From positions 281,144,521 to 281,208,520 of the forward strand of contig CM037876.1 of NCBI GenBank assembly GCA_021292165.1: DNA of 64,000 nucleotides, given 5' to 3'. Positions within the stretch are counted from its first letter, which is position 1. The number at the start of each line of letters is the position of its first letter. The position numbers were made by a program, and so were the translations under genes. This document shows positions 1-10,519 of the stretch, piece by piece. Source of the stretch: Shinisaurus crocodilurus (lineage: Eukaryota; Chordata; Lepidosauria; Squamata; Shinisauridae). The notes below the pieces were generated by a model. That model was given only the letters and a program-made list of their open reading frames with translations, ran no database searches and had not been told where the DNA came from.

Positions 1-43
1 GAAGAAATGGGCCTCTAACGTGCCTGTTACCACCACAGCTTCT

Positions 44-430
44 CTACTTCCCCTCCACAAGGTGTTGTAAGGTTTGGGGCAGGGACATCAGAGGTGGAAG
101 GCAGGTAATTCGCATGTCCACACATCTTTTGTGAGTGCCCAAACCTGATGCAAAAAGTTTGAGCTTTTTCCAGAATTCCAGCGCTACATTCGGGTACTTT
201 GAAAAGTGTGATGCTTTGAGGGTTGAACTCCCCTCACTTACTGACAAAGATCTTACAGAAAGATGGCTTGATCCAAAACTTTGCTGCTTCACCACCTGTG
301 ACATAGAATAAGATGGGCCAGGTGAGCTCAGCAAAGAACTTTGAATTACTCTGTCCAAGAAGGGGGAGGGGCTTATCTTCTTGTGTACTTCTCTTTCTTC
401 CCTAGGCCCCATTCCCACCTGATATTTCAT
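44..430 (-). other. Unassigned open frame, 128 codons, probably not a gene
   Basis: A 128-codon frame on the minus strand in the first 450 bases. I recognise no domain; the peptide is Ser-, Leu- and Lys-rich, with no signal peptide, membrane segment or zinc-binding pattern. No TATA element or splice context stands out. It is one of the longer frames not lying in an obvious repeat, so it could be a fragment of an unrecognised transposon or chance. The rest of 1-690 shows nothing else identifiable. Confidence 0.15.
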
Positions 431-693
431 CTTCTAAACAATCGTGTGTGCCCCCCTCCCATGCACACTGTGTAAATATTGTCACTGAATTACTGCCTGT
501 TTGTTTAGCTCATTACAGGAAGCCATGATAAGCTTTTTAATTACAAAATTAGCTTCACCAAATCAATTTATTTTTTTTAATGAACTGAGAAAACTGCAAA
601 AGAGAGACATGCTGTCCATACACCACCCCTCTTTGCAGCAAAAATCCCATCCCACCTGCCTCCCAAATACCACACCAGCGAGGAATATATTAA

Positions 694-760
694 AATAATA
701 ATAATAATTATATTATTATTATTAACAATAAGTCAGGAAATAATAATAATAATAATGATG

Positions 761-799
<39 letters not shown>
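694..799. repeat. (TAA)n microsatellite
   Basis: Interrupted TAA/ATT trinucleotide repeats with a short central break near 730. It lies about 45 bases upstream of a Sauria SINE copy. Confidence 0.9.
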
Positions 800-843
800 G
801 GCGTGTCTTGTTCTCACCTGATAGCTTTTGGGGGTGGGGTAGG

Positions 844-1083
844 TTTATTTATTTATTTATTACATTTATACCCCACCTTTTTTCCTACAAGGAACTCAAG
901 GCGGCTTACATAATCCTCCTCCTCCCCTCCATTTTATCCTCACAACAACCCTGCGAGGTAGGTTAGGCTGAGAGGCAGTGACTGGCCCAAAGTCACCCAG
1001 TGAGTTTCATGGCCGAGCGGGGACTAGAACCCGGATCTCCCGAGTCCTAGTCCAACACTCTCACCACTACGCCACACTGGCTC
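844..1083 (-). mobile_element. Sauria-type tRNA SINE, copy 1
   Basis: Full-length minus-strand SINE. Read on the minus strand it starts with a tRNA-like head (A box TGGCGTAGTGG, B box resembling GGTTCTAGTCC), then a body with GGGTGACTTTGGGCCAGTCA and AACCTACCTCGCAGGG, then the TAAGCCGCCTTGAGTTCC segment, and ends in a TAAATAAATA tail. In squamates this structure is a tRNA-derived SINE mobilised by Bov-B-type LINEs. Six more copies lie in this window. Confidence 0.9.
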
Positions 1084-1102
1084 TCAAGGTTCCATTTCCG
1101 CA

Positions 1103-1118
1103 TATATATATATATATT
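1103..1118. repeat. (AT)n short microsatellite
   Basis: Eight TA/AT dinucleotide units in unassigned DNA between a SINE and the next repeat. The remainder of 1084-1290 is unassigned. Confidence 0.7.
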
Positions 1119-1291
1119 CCCCCAATATAATTCCTTTTTGTGTGTCTTTTCTACTCAAGGCAATTGAATATAATGGCTGTTTGCACCCCTTTCTGTCAGC
1201 TCGTGGATGTGGGATAGGGCTATAGGCCATTGTAGGAAACAGACTCATTGCACAAGAAGATCTATCCTTCTTTCAAGGTGAGATTGAATCT

Positions 1292-1637
1292 GTGACTCAT
1301 TTTATTTATTTATTATATTTGTTAATCGCCCATCTGGCTGGTCACCCTGTGTTCTCCTTTATTGCTCCTTTTACCAAGATTTGCGGAGAACCTTTATTGA
1401 ACCATTTCTCTGAAATACCCCTGGACTGCTCAGATGCCTTTCATACGTCATTACTTCTTTCGGATCAGTTTCCCACAATTACTTTACAAGTAGCTAAATT
1501 TTGTGCTGCCGCCATTAAAACCCATCAACAGGTGATTTTAGCATGTTCTTAACACTGTATTGTATGTATGAACCTCGTGTATCTTGTTTTATTTTTTGTA
1601 ATTTATACTGGCCATTGACTGTAATAAACAGACTTGA
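1292..1637 (+). pseudogene. Possible 3' end of a LINE (uncertain)
   Basis: An 86-codon frame (1292-1552) is followed by an AT-rich segment ending GTAATAAACAGACTTGAATT. The peptide contains LLLSDQFPTITLQVAKFCAA, which resembles C-terminal peptides I associate with reptile LINE 3' ends, but I cannot name the family. The short AT-rich trailer and AATAAA signal fit a retroelement terminus. It abuts a CR1 tail directly. Confidence 0.3.
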
Positions 1638-1697
1638 ATTGGACTCGATAGCCTTGTAGGCTCCTTCCAGCTCTATGATCTATGAATCTATGAACTT
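1638..1697 (+). mobile_element. CR1 3' tail fragment
   Basis: About 60 bases matching the CR1 terminus: GGACTCGATAGCCTTGTAGG, then CTCCTTCCAGCTCTATGATC and short ATCTATGA repeats. The octamer-like 3' repeat is typical of CR1 LINEs. Only the last part of the 3' UTR is present. Confidence 0.8.
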
Positions 1698-1795
1698 TCA
1701 AGGTGGATGTGGGTTGCTGATGGCGGCAAGTAGTGCATTCTGCAAATGATAACACGCTCAGCCCACAAAGTGAAAGCCCAGGGCAGGGTCTAATG

Positions 1796-2124
1796 TAGGG
1801 GTAGGCAACCTTTTTGGGCTTGTTGTGGGCACATTTGGCAATTTGAGAAACTGTCAGTGAGAGCACCACAAAAACAGCTGCCATGGAAGGCATGTCTAGT
1901 CTAGTCACAAAGGTCAAGTAACAAAAGACCAAGTACAAAGTTGCAGTGGGATCTGAGCTGCAACACACTAAACACCTCCTTTGAATCCATACTTTTCAGC
2001 AGCAACAGAATTAATTTAATTTATTAATTTTAAAAAGTAGGGAGGGGAAGGGCACCTTGGTGTGTGCCAAGAGAGGTGGGCACGGGCACCTTGGTTTCTG
2101 CAAGCACCTTGTTACCTATCCCTG
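1796..2124 (+). mobile_element. hAT non-autonomous element with 8 bp TSD
   Basis: Terminal inverted repeats TAGGGGTAGGCAACC and GTTACCTATCCCTG bound a 329 bp element. Flanks are GTCTAATG (1788-1795) and GGCTAAAG (2125-2132), 6/8 identical, as expected for a decayed hAT target duplication. The subterminal text (TTTTTGGGC..., GGCACATTTGGCAATTTGAG, GCTGCCATGG) is shared with copies near 13.3, 16.85 and 42.1 kb. No transposase frame. Confidence 0.8.
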
Positions 2125-2132
2125 GGCTAAAG

Positions 2133-3718
2133 CCACTCCTACTCTAGTCCACAGACATCTATTCCCTTTACACTTTCTGAGGTGGGGGAGGAAGAGGATG
2201 ACCAGTTCCAAGTGGGGTAGTATTAAGCCCAAATAAGCAAGCCTGCTGGAGAAGCTCAGCCCACTCCTCACTTTGTTCCTTGAATGCGGAAGGGCAGATA
2301 TACTCATTTGGAGCAAACTTAGACAAAAATTAAAGCCCCCCCGGTGGCGATGGTAAATAAAAAAAGATAAGTAAGCCTCATGGTTGCTGTTTGGTATGTT
2401 TGAATCAGTCCATATCCAGTCCATGTCAGCTTCACATGTATTCAATCATAAGTCCATTCTACCCAATTCCTGCATCATTCTGCAATTTGAAAAAATGCAT
2501 GAAAATTCACACTTATATTCCATTTGCAACTTCCCCTAACTTATGCATTTTGTAAGTATCTTTCCCTAATATATACAGTGTCCTACATATCATTCCATAA
2601 TAGATGCTGTTTTATACACAACTTCATGATGGAACATAGAAGATCTGGGACTTGAGTTCCACCCCTCCATGCTCTAGAACTATGCACTACCCTAACCTGG
2701 TGCCTTCATGATGTGTTGGACTTCCAACTACCAGCATCCCCAGCCAGCCATGAACTTTTGCTGCTAGATGCTCTGGAACATTTAATATAAACATTTAATA
2801 TGAACTGGATAGATCTCATGAGTGGGTCCTACACAGAAAGTTCACTACAAAATGTTCTGGCTGTGGGGGGATGTGAACATGGGGCGAACTCCCTGTGTAG
2901 TATCTACATGTCAGGGCCCAGTATGAACCAGTCCCAAGAAAGCCATTTGGTGCAGATTCAGAAAAATAGTGGTGTAGTACACCCATTATGGTGACAAGCC
3001 TTTGGCCAAAAGATGGGGAAAGAGAAGTGAAATCTAATTGCTAACAACTAGATGGTATTGGTCATATTAGGCTCCAGCCTTAAAAAGAGGACAAAATATG
3101 CCACTTGTTAGGAAGGAGAAATAGTGGCACGTTAAAGTGAAACTGGCAGGATTCAGAACATGAGCCTCTTACAACAAGGCTATGTATTGCTCTAATCTTC
3201 CATGCACGGAATTGATCAGAGAATACCCTGCTATCCGGGAGGAAGGGGCAATGTGCTCCCCCTACCTTTCCCCTCTCTGTGTTCATCTGCCTATGCTTGC
3301 TTATGTAACCCTACATCATCTTTTCCTCCTGTTATTGTGACTGCTGATCCGTGCCTGATGGCTGTGTCAGGCCTCCGATGCCACGAACACTTTCATTGCT
3401 GCACTCTATGCTCTTTAACATGACAATTAAAAATGATTTACAAATGGTTGTTTCAGTTCCAAATGGAGAAGTAGAGGGAGTGCGCGATTCTTTGTGGCAT
3501 AGCAGACATGCTCAGCTCCCACAGCAGCTGCTGCCTTTTGTATTCCTTTCCCAGCTTCAATTTGCATCATAGGTTTTATGTAAGATGCCTGTTCCAAGAG
3601 GGCTCTTCACAAAATATCTCGGCAGGTTCAGAGGTCGGTTAGGGTTTTCATGGGAATTTGAGGAAAAATTATCCAAAGAATTGCTGTCACAGCAAAGAAG
3701 ACTTTCTTGTGACCCACC
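2133..3718. other. Mostly unassigned DNA with one hAT fragment
   Basis: About 1.6 kb with no gene. Bases ~2695-2760 (CCTGGTGCCTTCATGATGTG, then AACTACCAGCATCCCCAGCC) resemble one end of the hAT MITE family seen complete at 8110-8243. Open frames of 64-109 codons show no domain. I see nothing else identifiable. Confidence 0.5.
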
Positions 3719-4038
3719 TAGGGATGTATGAGAAATTTGTTTCAGTTTGTTTTTGATCAGGATTTACCCAGTTTGCACCTTCTGGACGAAACATGGACTC
3801 TGACGCAAGCTGCAGTCAAAGTCTGTACATTTCTGTGCTTGTAATGTCATTCACTGATCTTAAAAAAAAAAATGTGTTAGCATGAGTTCATTTGAAAAAT
3901 GTGCATGGAAATATGCGTAAATTTGAAAAATGTGCTCAAATATGCTTTAATCAATAGAAGAGAATGCGCACATTTCAAAGATGTGCATAACTGATGCGTA
4001 CGTTTGGAAAAATATGCAAGAAAATATGCATTGAATGC
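3719..4038 (+). mobile_element. TAGGGATG-ended MITE, copy a
   Basis: Starts TAGGGATGTATGAGAAATTT and continues with GATTTACCCAGTTTGCACC, GTCTGTACATTTCTGTGCTT, then a run of TGTGCA/TTTGAAAAATGTG motifs. The right terminus has decayed. The internal text recurs in at least nine other places in the window, on both strands. It has no coding capacity. Confidence 0.8.
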
Positions 4039-4990
4039 ATTTCCGAGGTTGGAGCTGGGACAGTGTCTAGTGGCCATACGATTGCACCCTCAGAAATGCA
4101 TATTTAGAGAGAGAAAAATGTTCAAAAATACTACTTAAATACAGAATTTTGTGCAGATGCAGACTGATGCAAAAATGGGAATAGCAGACTTATGAATAAA
4201 CACAAATACTATGTGTGGTACATGGAAAGTGCAGTAGATAAACTCTCTTTGGGGTAGAAAAATACCACCCCCTTTGCTTTGCCTAACTCTGTCCTGTGAT
4301 TCCATTTCTTAATGGTGATTTGAATGGGATGTGTTTATCAATTTATACGATGTGTTTACTGCCATGCTTGCGCTTTTAAGGTCTGGCATGAATGATTCAC
4401 TCGTGTAAGTGCAATGGAACATTGGTGGAGGGATCTCATGAAATACCATAATTCAACTGGATATCCCTGGTCATGGAAATTGAATTGTGGTGTTGCATGA
4501 GTTTCCTTGTCTGACATCACAGGTCCTTGAGCAAATAGATCACTCATGCGGGTTCTTTAAGGCACAAGAAAGTGGCAAAAACAGAATGTAGATCTAAGAC
4601 CTGGGAAACAGAATTAACCTCGAGATTTGTGATATTTTTCTTTTTTTTTTTAATAACATGAGTTTTGCTATTTCTTTTCCAGTAAGTGCCAGGGCAAAGG
4701 TGGGATGCTTAGCACAACATTTCTACGGTGTCATGTAAGAGCCAGCCCAGGCTGTCATAATCTGATGTGCGGCATACCCTGTGTCGACTGAGAATGACTC
4801 CTTTAGGTCAAGGAGGGCAACTTAATTGCTAGGCTTGTCAAACAAAGAGGAGCACAGGTCCTTTCTGGTTTTCATCAGAGAGTTGTTTTCTGGCAATTCA
4901 TAGATGCTTGTTGTGTGATTATTAGCCATGTTAGTTGAAAGCTTGTATAGACAGATTCCCTTGATAAAATAGTTTATTTATTTATTTGTG
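4039..4990. other. Unassigned DNA
   Basis: No recognisable gene or repeat beyond a T-run at 4640-4650 and a short TTTA run near 4974. Short frames have no recognisable domains. Confidence 0.5.
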
Positions 4991-4991
4991 G

Positions 4992-5384
4992 TGCAATCCT
5001 ATGGATTGTGCCCTCGACAACTGTAAGCCCCCAGCTGTCCTCCCACCCTGAATTTTTTTTTTGCTAGATGGGCTTTTTACCCAGCTAGCTGGGGTGCTTC
5101 AGAAGGGGAGAGAAGGAGGCTGGAGAGGCCCCAGGATAACTCATATCCTGGCCTCTTCAGTCTCCTCCCCACCCAACCCACTGTAATGCCTCCTTCTCCG
5201 AGGTTGAGTTCCCGACCTCGGGGAGCAGCCGGCATGGTTCTTTCCATGCTGGCTGTGAGGGGGCAGGAGGGTCAGAGCTTCCAATTCCCCCATCGGAGGT
5301 CAGAGTACTGTCTCTGACCTCAGATGGGGGAATCCAAAATATCCTATGGCCCCTCAGACACTGTCTAGGGGCGATAGGATTGCT
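4992..5384. mobile_element. GCAATCCTATGG-ended element, copy 1
   Basis: Begins TGCAATCCTATGGATTG and ends GATAGGATTGC, giving an inverted repeat of about 12 bp. The body is GC-rich with paired CCTCGG/GAGGTC motifs. The last 45 bases form a strong hairpin: ATCCTATGGCCCCTCAGA pairs with TCTAGGGGCGATAGGAT. A second copy with the same layout is at 59900-60299. No coding capacity; superfamily unknown. Confidence 0.75.
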
Positions 5385-5391
5385 CCCTCCT

Positions 5392-5530
5392 TTATTTAAT
5401 TAATTCCAAACATTTCTTGGCCACTTCTCAGGGCAGGAGGCAGGAGCCCTCCCAAGACAGAGCACAACAGTAAAATTTACAAAATACAAACTGATGAAGT
5501 AATAAAAACAGCACAACTAACAACAGTTAG
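5392..5530 (-). mobile_element. LINE/SINE 3' tail fragment
   Basis: Starts with a TTTATTTAATTAATT run, followed by text resembling the minus-strand end of L2/CR1-group tails (TTACAAAATACAAACTGATG). Only the terminal 130 bases can be aligned by eye. The following 5531-5690 is unassigned. Confidence 0.35.
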
Positions 5531-5694
5531 TTCACGAAACCCTTCTGCAAATGGGGAACGCATGTTTAAACACTACCATTACTATCTGGCTCGCTTTAAA
5601 ATGGCCAGGTGAAGCTTTTTTATAAGTGTCGGACAGAGTTTCTTTGCTTATTTCTTTGCTACCTGACTAGTTTTTCATTACGTCCAGCAAAAGA

Positions 5695-5835
5695 CAATAG
5701 GCAGTTTTATTATAGGTTTATGTTGTTGATGTAGGATTTTAATGAGTTGTTCTTGATGTTCGTACAATTTTATCTGTACAGTATTTCCTTGTTGTTAGCC
5801 GCCTGAAGGGTGGAAGGAAGTGGGATATAATGGAC
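5695..5835 (+). mobile_element. L2-like 3' tail
   Basis: TTGTTGTTAGCCGCCTGAAG, then GGAAGTGGGATATAATGG, resembles the GCCGCCCAGAGT...GGGCGGTATATAAAT end of L2-group LINEs. Decayed, with no coding part. Confidence 0.45.
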
Positions 5836-5947
5836 GGATGGTTTTTAATGTTGCGCCTCTATGAAAGGAAGAACTATTATTTACAGCTACAGAAGGAACT
5901 ATTTTACCTTCCAGTGGCCAGAAAGCGAACAAGTCCTAAAAAGAGTA

Positions 5948-6600
5948 CAGTAGTACCTTGGATTATGAGCATAATTCGTTCCAGAACCATGTTCGTAACC
6001 CAAAACACACGCATATCAAAGCGAGTTTTCCCATTATAAATAATGGGAACTCAGATGATTCGTTCCACAAGCATTTAATCACTGCTTTGCCGGCTCCCTG
6101 GCAGGGAGCCCCATGGAGGGAGCCAGCAAAGCAGTGATTAAATGCTTGTGGAACAAATTCCCAGGAGCTGGCACGGCTGCGAGAGGCACCCGCAGAGCAA
6201 GCGGCCGCGCTGCACTGCGCCTCCACTCGCTCTGTGGGCGCCTCCCACGCTGCCGTGCCAGCATCCGGGCTCCCAGCCGCGCCTGGCCTCCGCGCAGCTT
6301 CATGGCAGGGATCTGCGTGGAGGGCAGGCACGGCGCGGCCGCTCACTCTGCGGGTTCCTCGCGTGCTGCCATGCCGGCTCCCGGGCAGGGAAGTGGCACG
6401 GCAGCGCGAGGCGCCCGCAAAGCAGGCGGACGCGCCTGCCCTCTGCGCGGCTCCCTGCCAGGGAGCCGGCAAAGCACTTGCCGGCTCCCTGCCAGGGAGC
6501 TGCGTGGACACCTTCCCGCTGCTCCCTACCTCTTCTAGGCGCTGCTATCGCCAGTCCCATCGCGATCGCGTCTCTTGCTGCCCCGGACATTGTTTCCTCT
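5948..6600. mobile_element. GC-rich palindromic element with Tigger-like left end
   Basis: Starts after a TA with CAGTAGTACCTTGGATTATG and ATAATTCGTTCCAGAACCAT, matching the end of the Tc1/mariner (Tigger-like) element at 34548-34797. A near-perfect inverted repeat follows: about 6051-6098 pairs with about 6114-6160 around a 15-25 base loop, centred on GGCTCCCTGGCAGGGAGCC. From 6160 to 6540 the DNA is very GC- and CpG-rich, with recurrent GGCTCCCTGCCAGGGAGC units. Frames up to 182 codons on both strands are artefacts of composition. I find no right-hand inverted terminus. Confidence 0.6.
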
Positions 6601-6624
6601 AGGGCTGACATTAGAATTGTTATG

Positions 6625-6686
6625 AGATTGGAGTTGGCCTAAACAGCATTTTAAGGATCCCTTCCAACTCAGTGATTCTTGGTAAG
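6625..6686 (+). mobile_element. CR1 3' tail fragment
   Basis: TTGGAGTTGGCCTAAACAGC, then AGGATCCCTTCCAACTCAGT and GATTCTTGG match the last ~60 bases of a CR1 LINE (CCTTCCAACTC followed by a GATTCT-type end). Truncated. Confidence 0.6.
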
Positions 6687-6760
6687 GATGGGGGTATTCC
6701 AAACTGGTCAAACCCAGTAGGACTGCTGGAGATTCCCTTAATGGCTCTGGCAGGGTGGTC

Positions 6761-7001
6761 ATTTATTTATTTATTTATTTATTATATTTATACCCCGCCT
6801 TTTTTTCCTGCAAGGAACCCAAGGCGGCTTACATAATCATCCTCCTCTCCATTTTATCCTCACAACAACCCTGTGAGGTAGGTTAGGCTGAGAGTCAGTG
6901 ACTGGCCCAAAGTCACCCAGTGGGTTTCATGGCTGAGCGGGGACTAGAACCCGGATCTCCTGAGTCCCAGTCCAACACTCTCACCACTATGCCACACTGG
7001 C
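6761..7001 (-). mobile_element. Sauria-type tRNA SINE, copy 2
   Basis: Full-length minus-strand copy with the same head, body and (TTTA)n tail as the copy at 844-1083 and few differences from it. Both Pol III boxes are recognisable on the minus strand, which suggests a fairly recent insertion. Confidence 0.9.
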
Positions 7002-8109
7002 CTTTTGTTGCGATGCAGTGGAGATAAAGAAAAAAAGGGGGGGGAAGACACCTGAGATCTCCATCCATGTTTGTTGATGTGGCTTTTACACTCTTCCTAG
7101 CAAGTGATAAATTGTATGGATTCCACTGAAAGTTTCTCTGATCACAGCAATTAATTCAGTAAATGTCTCATTTTGCTGCTTTCCCCCTCTTGGCAACACA
7201 TACACACATCGCCTAAGATTTGTCTGCAATGCTGGAACTTTTGCAGGAGTTGCAAGTGAAAAGTTGTCAGACATTGAAATGCTTCTGAAATTAAATTTGT
7301 GTTGTGTGTGTGTGTGTGTGTGTGTGTTTGCGTGTGTATACTGTACACTCTTCCCTGTCACCTTCCCTTCCCAAGCTGTGCTTGAAAATTTCAGAATCTG
7401 CAATTTGTTGCTAGTTTAATCTGCAATTTGTTGCTAGTTTATTCAGACAGAACTTTTCTCCATGGTTTGATTTAAGTCAGGTTTGGAGGAGAGCTGGTAG
7501 AATGACTCTCTTAGTCATGGGCTTCTTGAGTCATTTCAAAGCAATGACAAAGTCATGCTGGGTGAAGAGAAAAAAGGAGGCCCTGTGGTGAGCCATATTC
7601 TTCCTTCCCAAATCTCTCTCCCAGACAGACATTGCAATGTCTCCTTTCCTGTGCCTGAACTCACACAGGCAATCAGAGAAGCAGGCACCATTCCTCTTTC
7701 CAAGGTGCTTGGTCCTCACAGAGGCCCACTTAGGTACACCTCACAAATTGGTAACCGTACAAAACATATAGGGAACAAGGGTGTTAAGTCACTTTGCTGA
7801 GTGCAAATTCATGGCACACCATCCTTGATCCTTGATGCACTGTGAGGAAATTGGTACTGCACCTATCGAACAGGAGGTCATTCTGATAGTTGTTGCCCAC
7901 GACAGGTAAGCGATTGATGAATATGTCCTTCCAGGGATGGAATACTAATTTTGTTTCTGAGTCATTTTGGACAGTTTATTCCAGTCTATCCATACTGTTA
8001 AGTCTGTGGGCCAATTCACACATTACTCACTTCCATGGAGGACATCCCAAAATCAGTGCTCTGTAGTAGTGTTGCATGCAGTGGAACATATTAGTTCGAT
8101 GCCCTTCAC
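7002..8109. other. Unassigned DNA with (GT)n and a tandem duplication
   Basis: A (GT)n run at about 7301-7327 and an exact tandem duplication of a ~23 bp unit (AATCTGCAATTTGTTGCTAG plus TTT) at about 7395-7440. An 81-codon plus-strand frame at 7555 shows no domain. No gene or transposon recognised in the rest. Confidence 0.5.
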
Positions 8110-8243
8110 CAGGGGTGGGCAACTTGTGGCCCTCCAGACCTTTTGGCCTACAACTCCCATCAGCCCTAGCCAGCATAGCCAAAGGTGAGGGATCATGGGA
8201 GTTGTAGGCCCAAACATCTGGAGGGCCAGAAGTTGCCCCCCTG
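8110..8243. mobile_element. Palindromic hAT MITE
   Basis: 134 bp foldback. Left arm CAGGGGTGGGCAACTTGTGG and CCTACAACTCCCATCAGCC; the reverse complement of the right arm reads CAGGGGGGCAACTTCTGGCC and CCTACAACTCCCATGATCC. The CAGGGGTGGGCAAC terminus is typical of hAT/Charlie-type ends. Flanks show no clear 8 bp duplication. Related copies lie at 57757-57890 and in part at 2695 and 31972. Confidence 0.8.
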
Positions 8244-8246
8244 CGA

Positions 8247-8247
8247 G

Positions 8248-8306
<59 letters not shown>

Positions 8307-8309
8307 ACC
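8247..8309. repeat. (TC)n(AC)n compound microsatellite
   Basis: About 17 TC units directly followed by about 14 CA units, just right of the hAT MITE. Confidence 0.95.
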
Positions 8310-8384
8310 TTTGAGAGGGCACTGGGAAATATTTTTTGGGCATCCCCATATGGTTGTGGTATTCGCTAACATATCACAGCTGTG

Positions 8385-8990
8385 TGGGAAGAGAAGGAGC
8401 TTCCATGCAGCTTAGTGCTGTCTGTGAAAGAGAATGGGGCCATGAGTCCTACTTTACATAGGACAGTCCTCTGTTTGAACGGCTGTCCAGTCCAAGTCTG
8501 GTTAAAATATATATTTTTTAAAAAACAACCATCAGAAGCTGGGAGAGGAAAGCAAGGACCTTGAAGTTGCTCATCATCAGGGCACACTGGTCCCCTGGTC
8601 ATAGCCTTCCCCATGATGGTGAGATGTATTTCTACTTCTTATAGTCATTATTTCTAAAATTGCACCTATACATATACATTAGCAAATGCAAATGTTATGC
8701 AAATATGTATCTGCTTACTTGGGGCCACACTGCATGTTACACTACTCAGTGTGTAGCTGAAGCTTGTTTTACTTTTTGCTCTTACTTTTTACTTTTAAGC
8801 ACACATGACCCCAATTTGGAGCAGGCCCATGGCAGTCTGGGAGGGGAGGGATAAACCTTCCCTCACACATTTGTTTCCTGAATTTGGAGTCATTGGAAGC
8901 TTTCCCACCGCATTTTAACCCCTGTCCCCCTGCTGAGGGGTGATTCCTTGGTGATGCGTTTCCTCTGTTTGAGGGGTGCATAAAAAACCA
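8385..8990 (+). mobile_element. MITE subfamily 2 copy, interrupted
   Basis: Segments resemble the element at 39003-39440: CTGTTTGAACGGCTGTCCAG, GGTGAGATGTATTTCTACTT, TTATTTCTAAAATTGCACCT, and after a gap GATGCGTTTCCTCTGTTTG with GGGTGCATAA. The head is missing. The gap, about 8717-8950, holds foreign sequence described separately. No coding function. Confidence 0.5.
8717..8950 (+). mobile_element. Truncated Harbinger-like MITE inside subfamily 2
   Basis: GGGGCCACACTGCATGTTAC, CAGTGTGTAGCTGAAGCTTG, GACCCCAATTTGGAGCAGG and GATAAACCTTCCCTC parallel the left part of the element at 34167-34815 (GGGCTAAACTACACACTATG, GTGTAGCATGAAGCTTATC, GGCCCCAATCTGGATTGTG). The right terminus is not visible. Probably an old insertion that later lost part of its length. 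Confidence 0.45.
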
Positions 8991-9801
8991 TCTCACCTAT
9001 CACATGAAAATGTCTAGTCATGTGGAATGTATCCCAGACAAGCCAGTTGGAGCTACTGACTGACAGGGACATGCAGCTCTACTGTGGAGGACTTCCACGC
9101 AATTGGCTAATTCACAGGATGCCCAGGATGCCCAATGTTAATGTTGCCAACTGGTGTGAAGTGAGCAGCCACATCTCCCCCACCCCCCCCATTGGCCCAC
9201 CTGTATGAACTGACCCTCCAATTCTCCCTCTGCCAAAGGCCTCTGCAGTGCAATCAAGATAACCAACAATTGTGCAGTGCACCGGCAAGTCCAGAAAAGA
9301 CAACCTGCAGTTCTATTCACAATTCCTTCACTTGTTTGTCCCAAATAACCCTTCTTCTGTCACACTACCCCAGAGCCTGAACTTCAGTCTTTCTGAATAT
9401 GCATGAGCCTTTAAAAGAATCCAAGCTGTGAATCACACTTAAGCAGTCCTACCCACTCTCTCCCCAACACAAGGTTTATCATAAGTGTGAAGTGAGAGTG
9501 TGTGTGTTTTTAAATTAGAAAGCATGTCATCAGAACATTTACCACTCCTCAGAAAAGAAAAGAAAAAAAGCTCTTAAGATGTGGGGATGTTTAACAAATG
9601 CACTTTATTTATTTATTTATTTCCTCTTGCCACTTAAAAGATGCTGTAAGTGTTCATTCCACATATGAGAGCCCAGTGCAACCATTATTATCAGTGTCAG
9701 AAAATCCTAACAGGTCCTAGTCCTTCTGCCTTATCTTCCCTCCAGACCCTGATCCATACTTTGCTGATGGACTCCTTTTGAACATCATGCACACATACAT
9801 G
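8991..9801. other. Unassigned DNA
   Basis: No gene recognised. A (TTTA)n run near 9605-9622 could be a retroelement tail. Short frames on both strands show no domains. Confidence 0.45.
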
Positions 9802-9996
9802 CAGCGGAGGCCGGCGGCTGCAATGTCAGCAGGGCTGTGTGTATCCGCTGTGGATCTCACGCTGAACTTTTAAGGAGCTGTCCATGGTACCAAACTTATT
9901 TTGGGGCTTGCACCATGGATAGCTCCTTAAAAGTTTAGAGTGAAATCCGGAGTGGGTACACAGCCCCACTGACAGTGAAGCCACCAGCCTCTGCTG
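9802..9996. mobile_element. Foldback hAT MITE with perfect 8 bp TSD
   Basis: 195 bp palindromic element. Left arm CAGCGGAGGCCGGCGGCTGC and CTTTTAAGGAGCTGTCCATG; the right arm, reverse-complemented, reads CAGCAGAGGCTGGTGGCTTC and CTTTTAAGGAGCTATCCATG. It is flanked by identical 8-mers CATACATG at 9794-9801 and 9997-10004, the hallmark of hAT insertion. The whole element can fold into one long hairpin with a loop near 9890-9905. A second member is at 27224-27434. Confidence 0.9.
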
Positions 9997-10004
9997 CATA
10001 CATG

Positions 10005-10519
10005 CAAATGGTTTTCACAGAGGAACAGGAAACATGGGTGAGGATTTAACCCTCTCCCCCACCCCCAGTGTGCATTTGCTTTGCTGATATTTACCCCCCC
10101 CCCCAAAAAAAAGTAAGTCATCTTGTTGAACATTAAGAGGGGACAAATCAAAATCAATCCAAGGACACTGAATGTACAGTGCCAAATTTCCCGCCAAAAA
10201 ATCTGCTTGATTTTTGTGGTTAACTAATGTCCTATAGGATTGTGAATTTGGATGGTGTCCAGGACCCAGCAGAGCCATAGCAGGAATTTCTAGAGAGAAT
10301 CTTCCAAAGGCAAAGAAGAAACCAGCAGGACACCTGCCAGCAGATTGCTCTGTACTGTGCTCTCTTCAGAATGTAGACGGAGTTCTAGTCAATATTCGTA
10401 TGGGCATTCTCCAAGAAAATGCCAAGAAACTGATCAAAATGGCTGAGCTTAATCAGCAATTGCTGTTTTCCTTTGGAGCCAATAATGACCCTGTGCCCTA
10501 ATATAGATCCAGAACTCAG
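10005..10519. other. Unassigned DNA
   Basis: Contains C- and A-runs near 10095-10115 and no recognisable repeat or gene. Frames here are shadows or chance. Confidence 0.45.

Noticed and set aside
5963..6642. Overlapping frames of 74-182 codons on both strands
   Set aside because: They all arise from the GC-rich palindromic repeat; peptides are Ala/Gly/Arg-rich in every frame with no domain.
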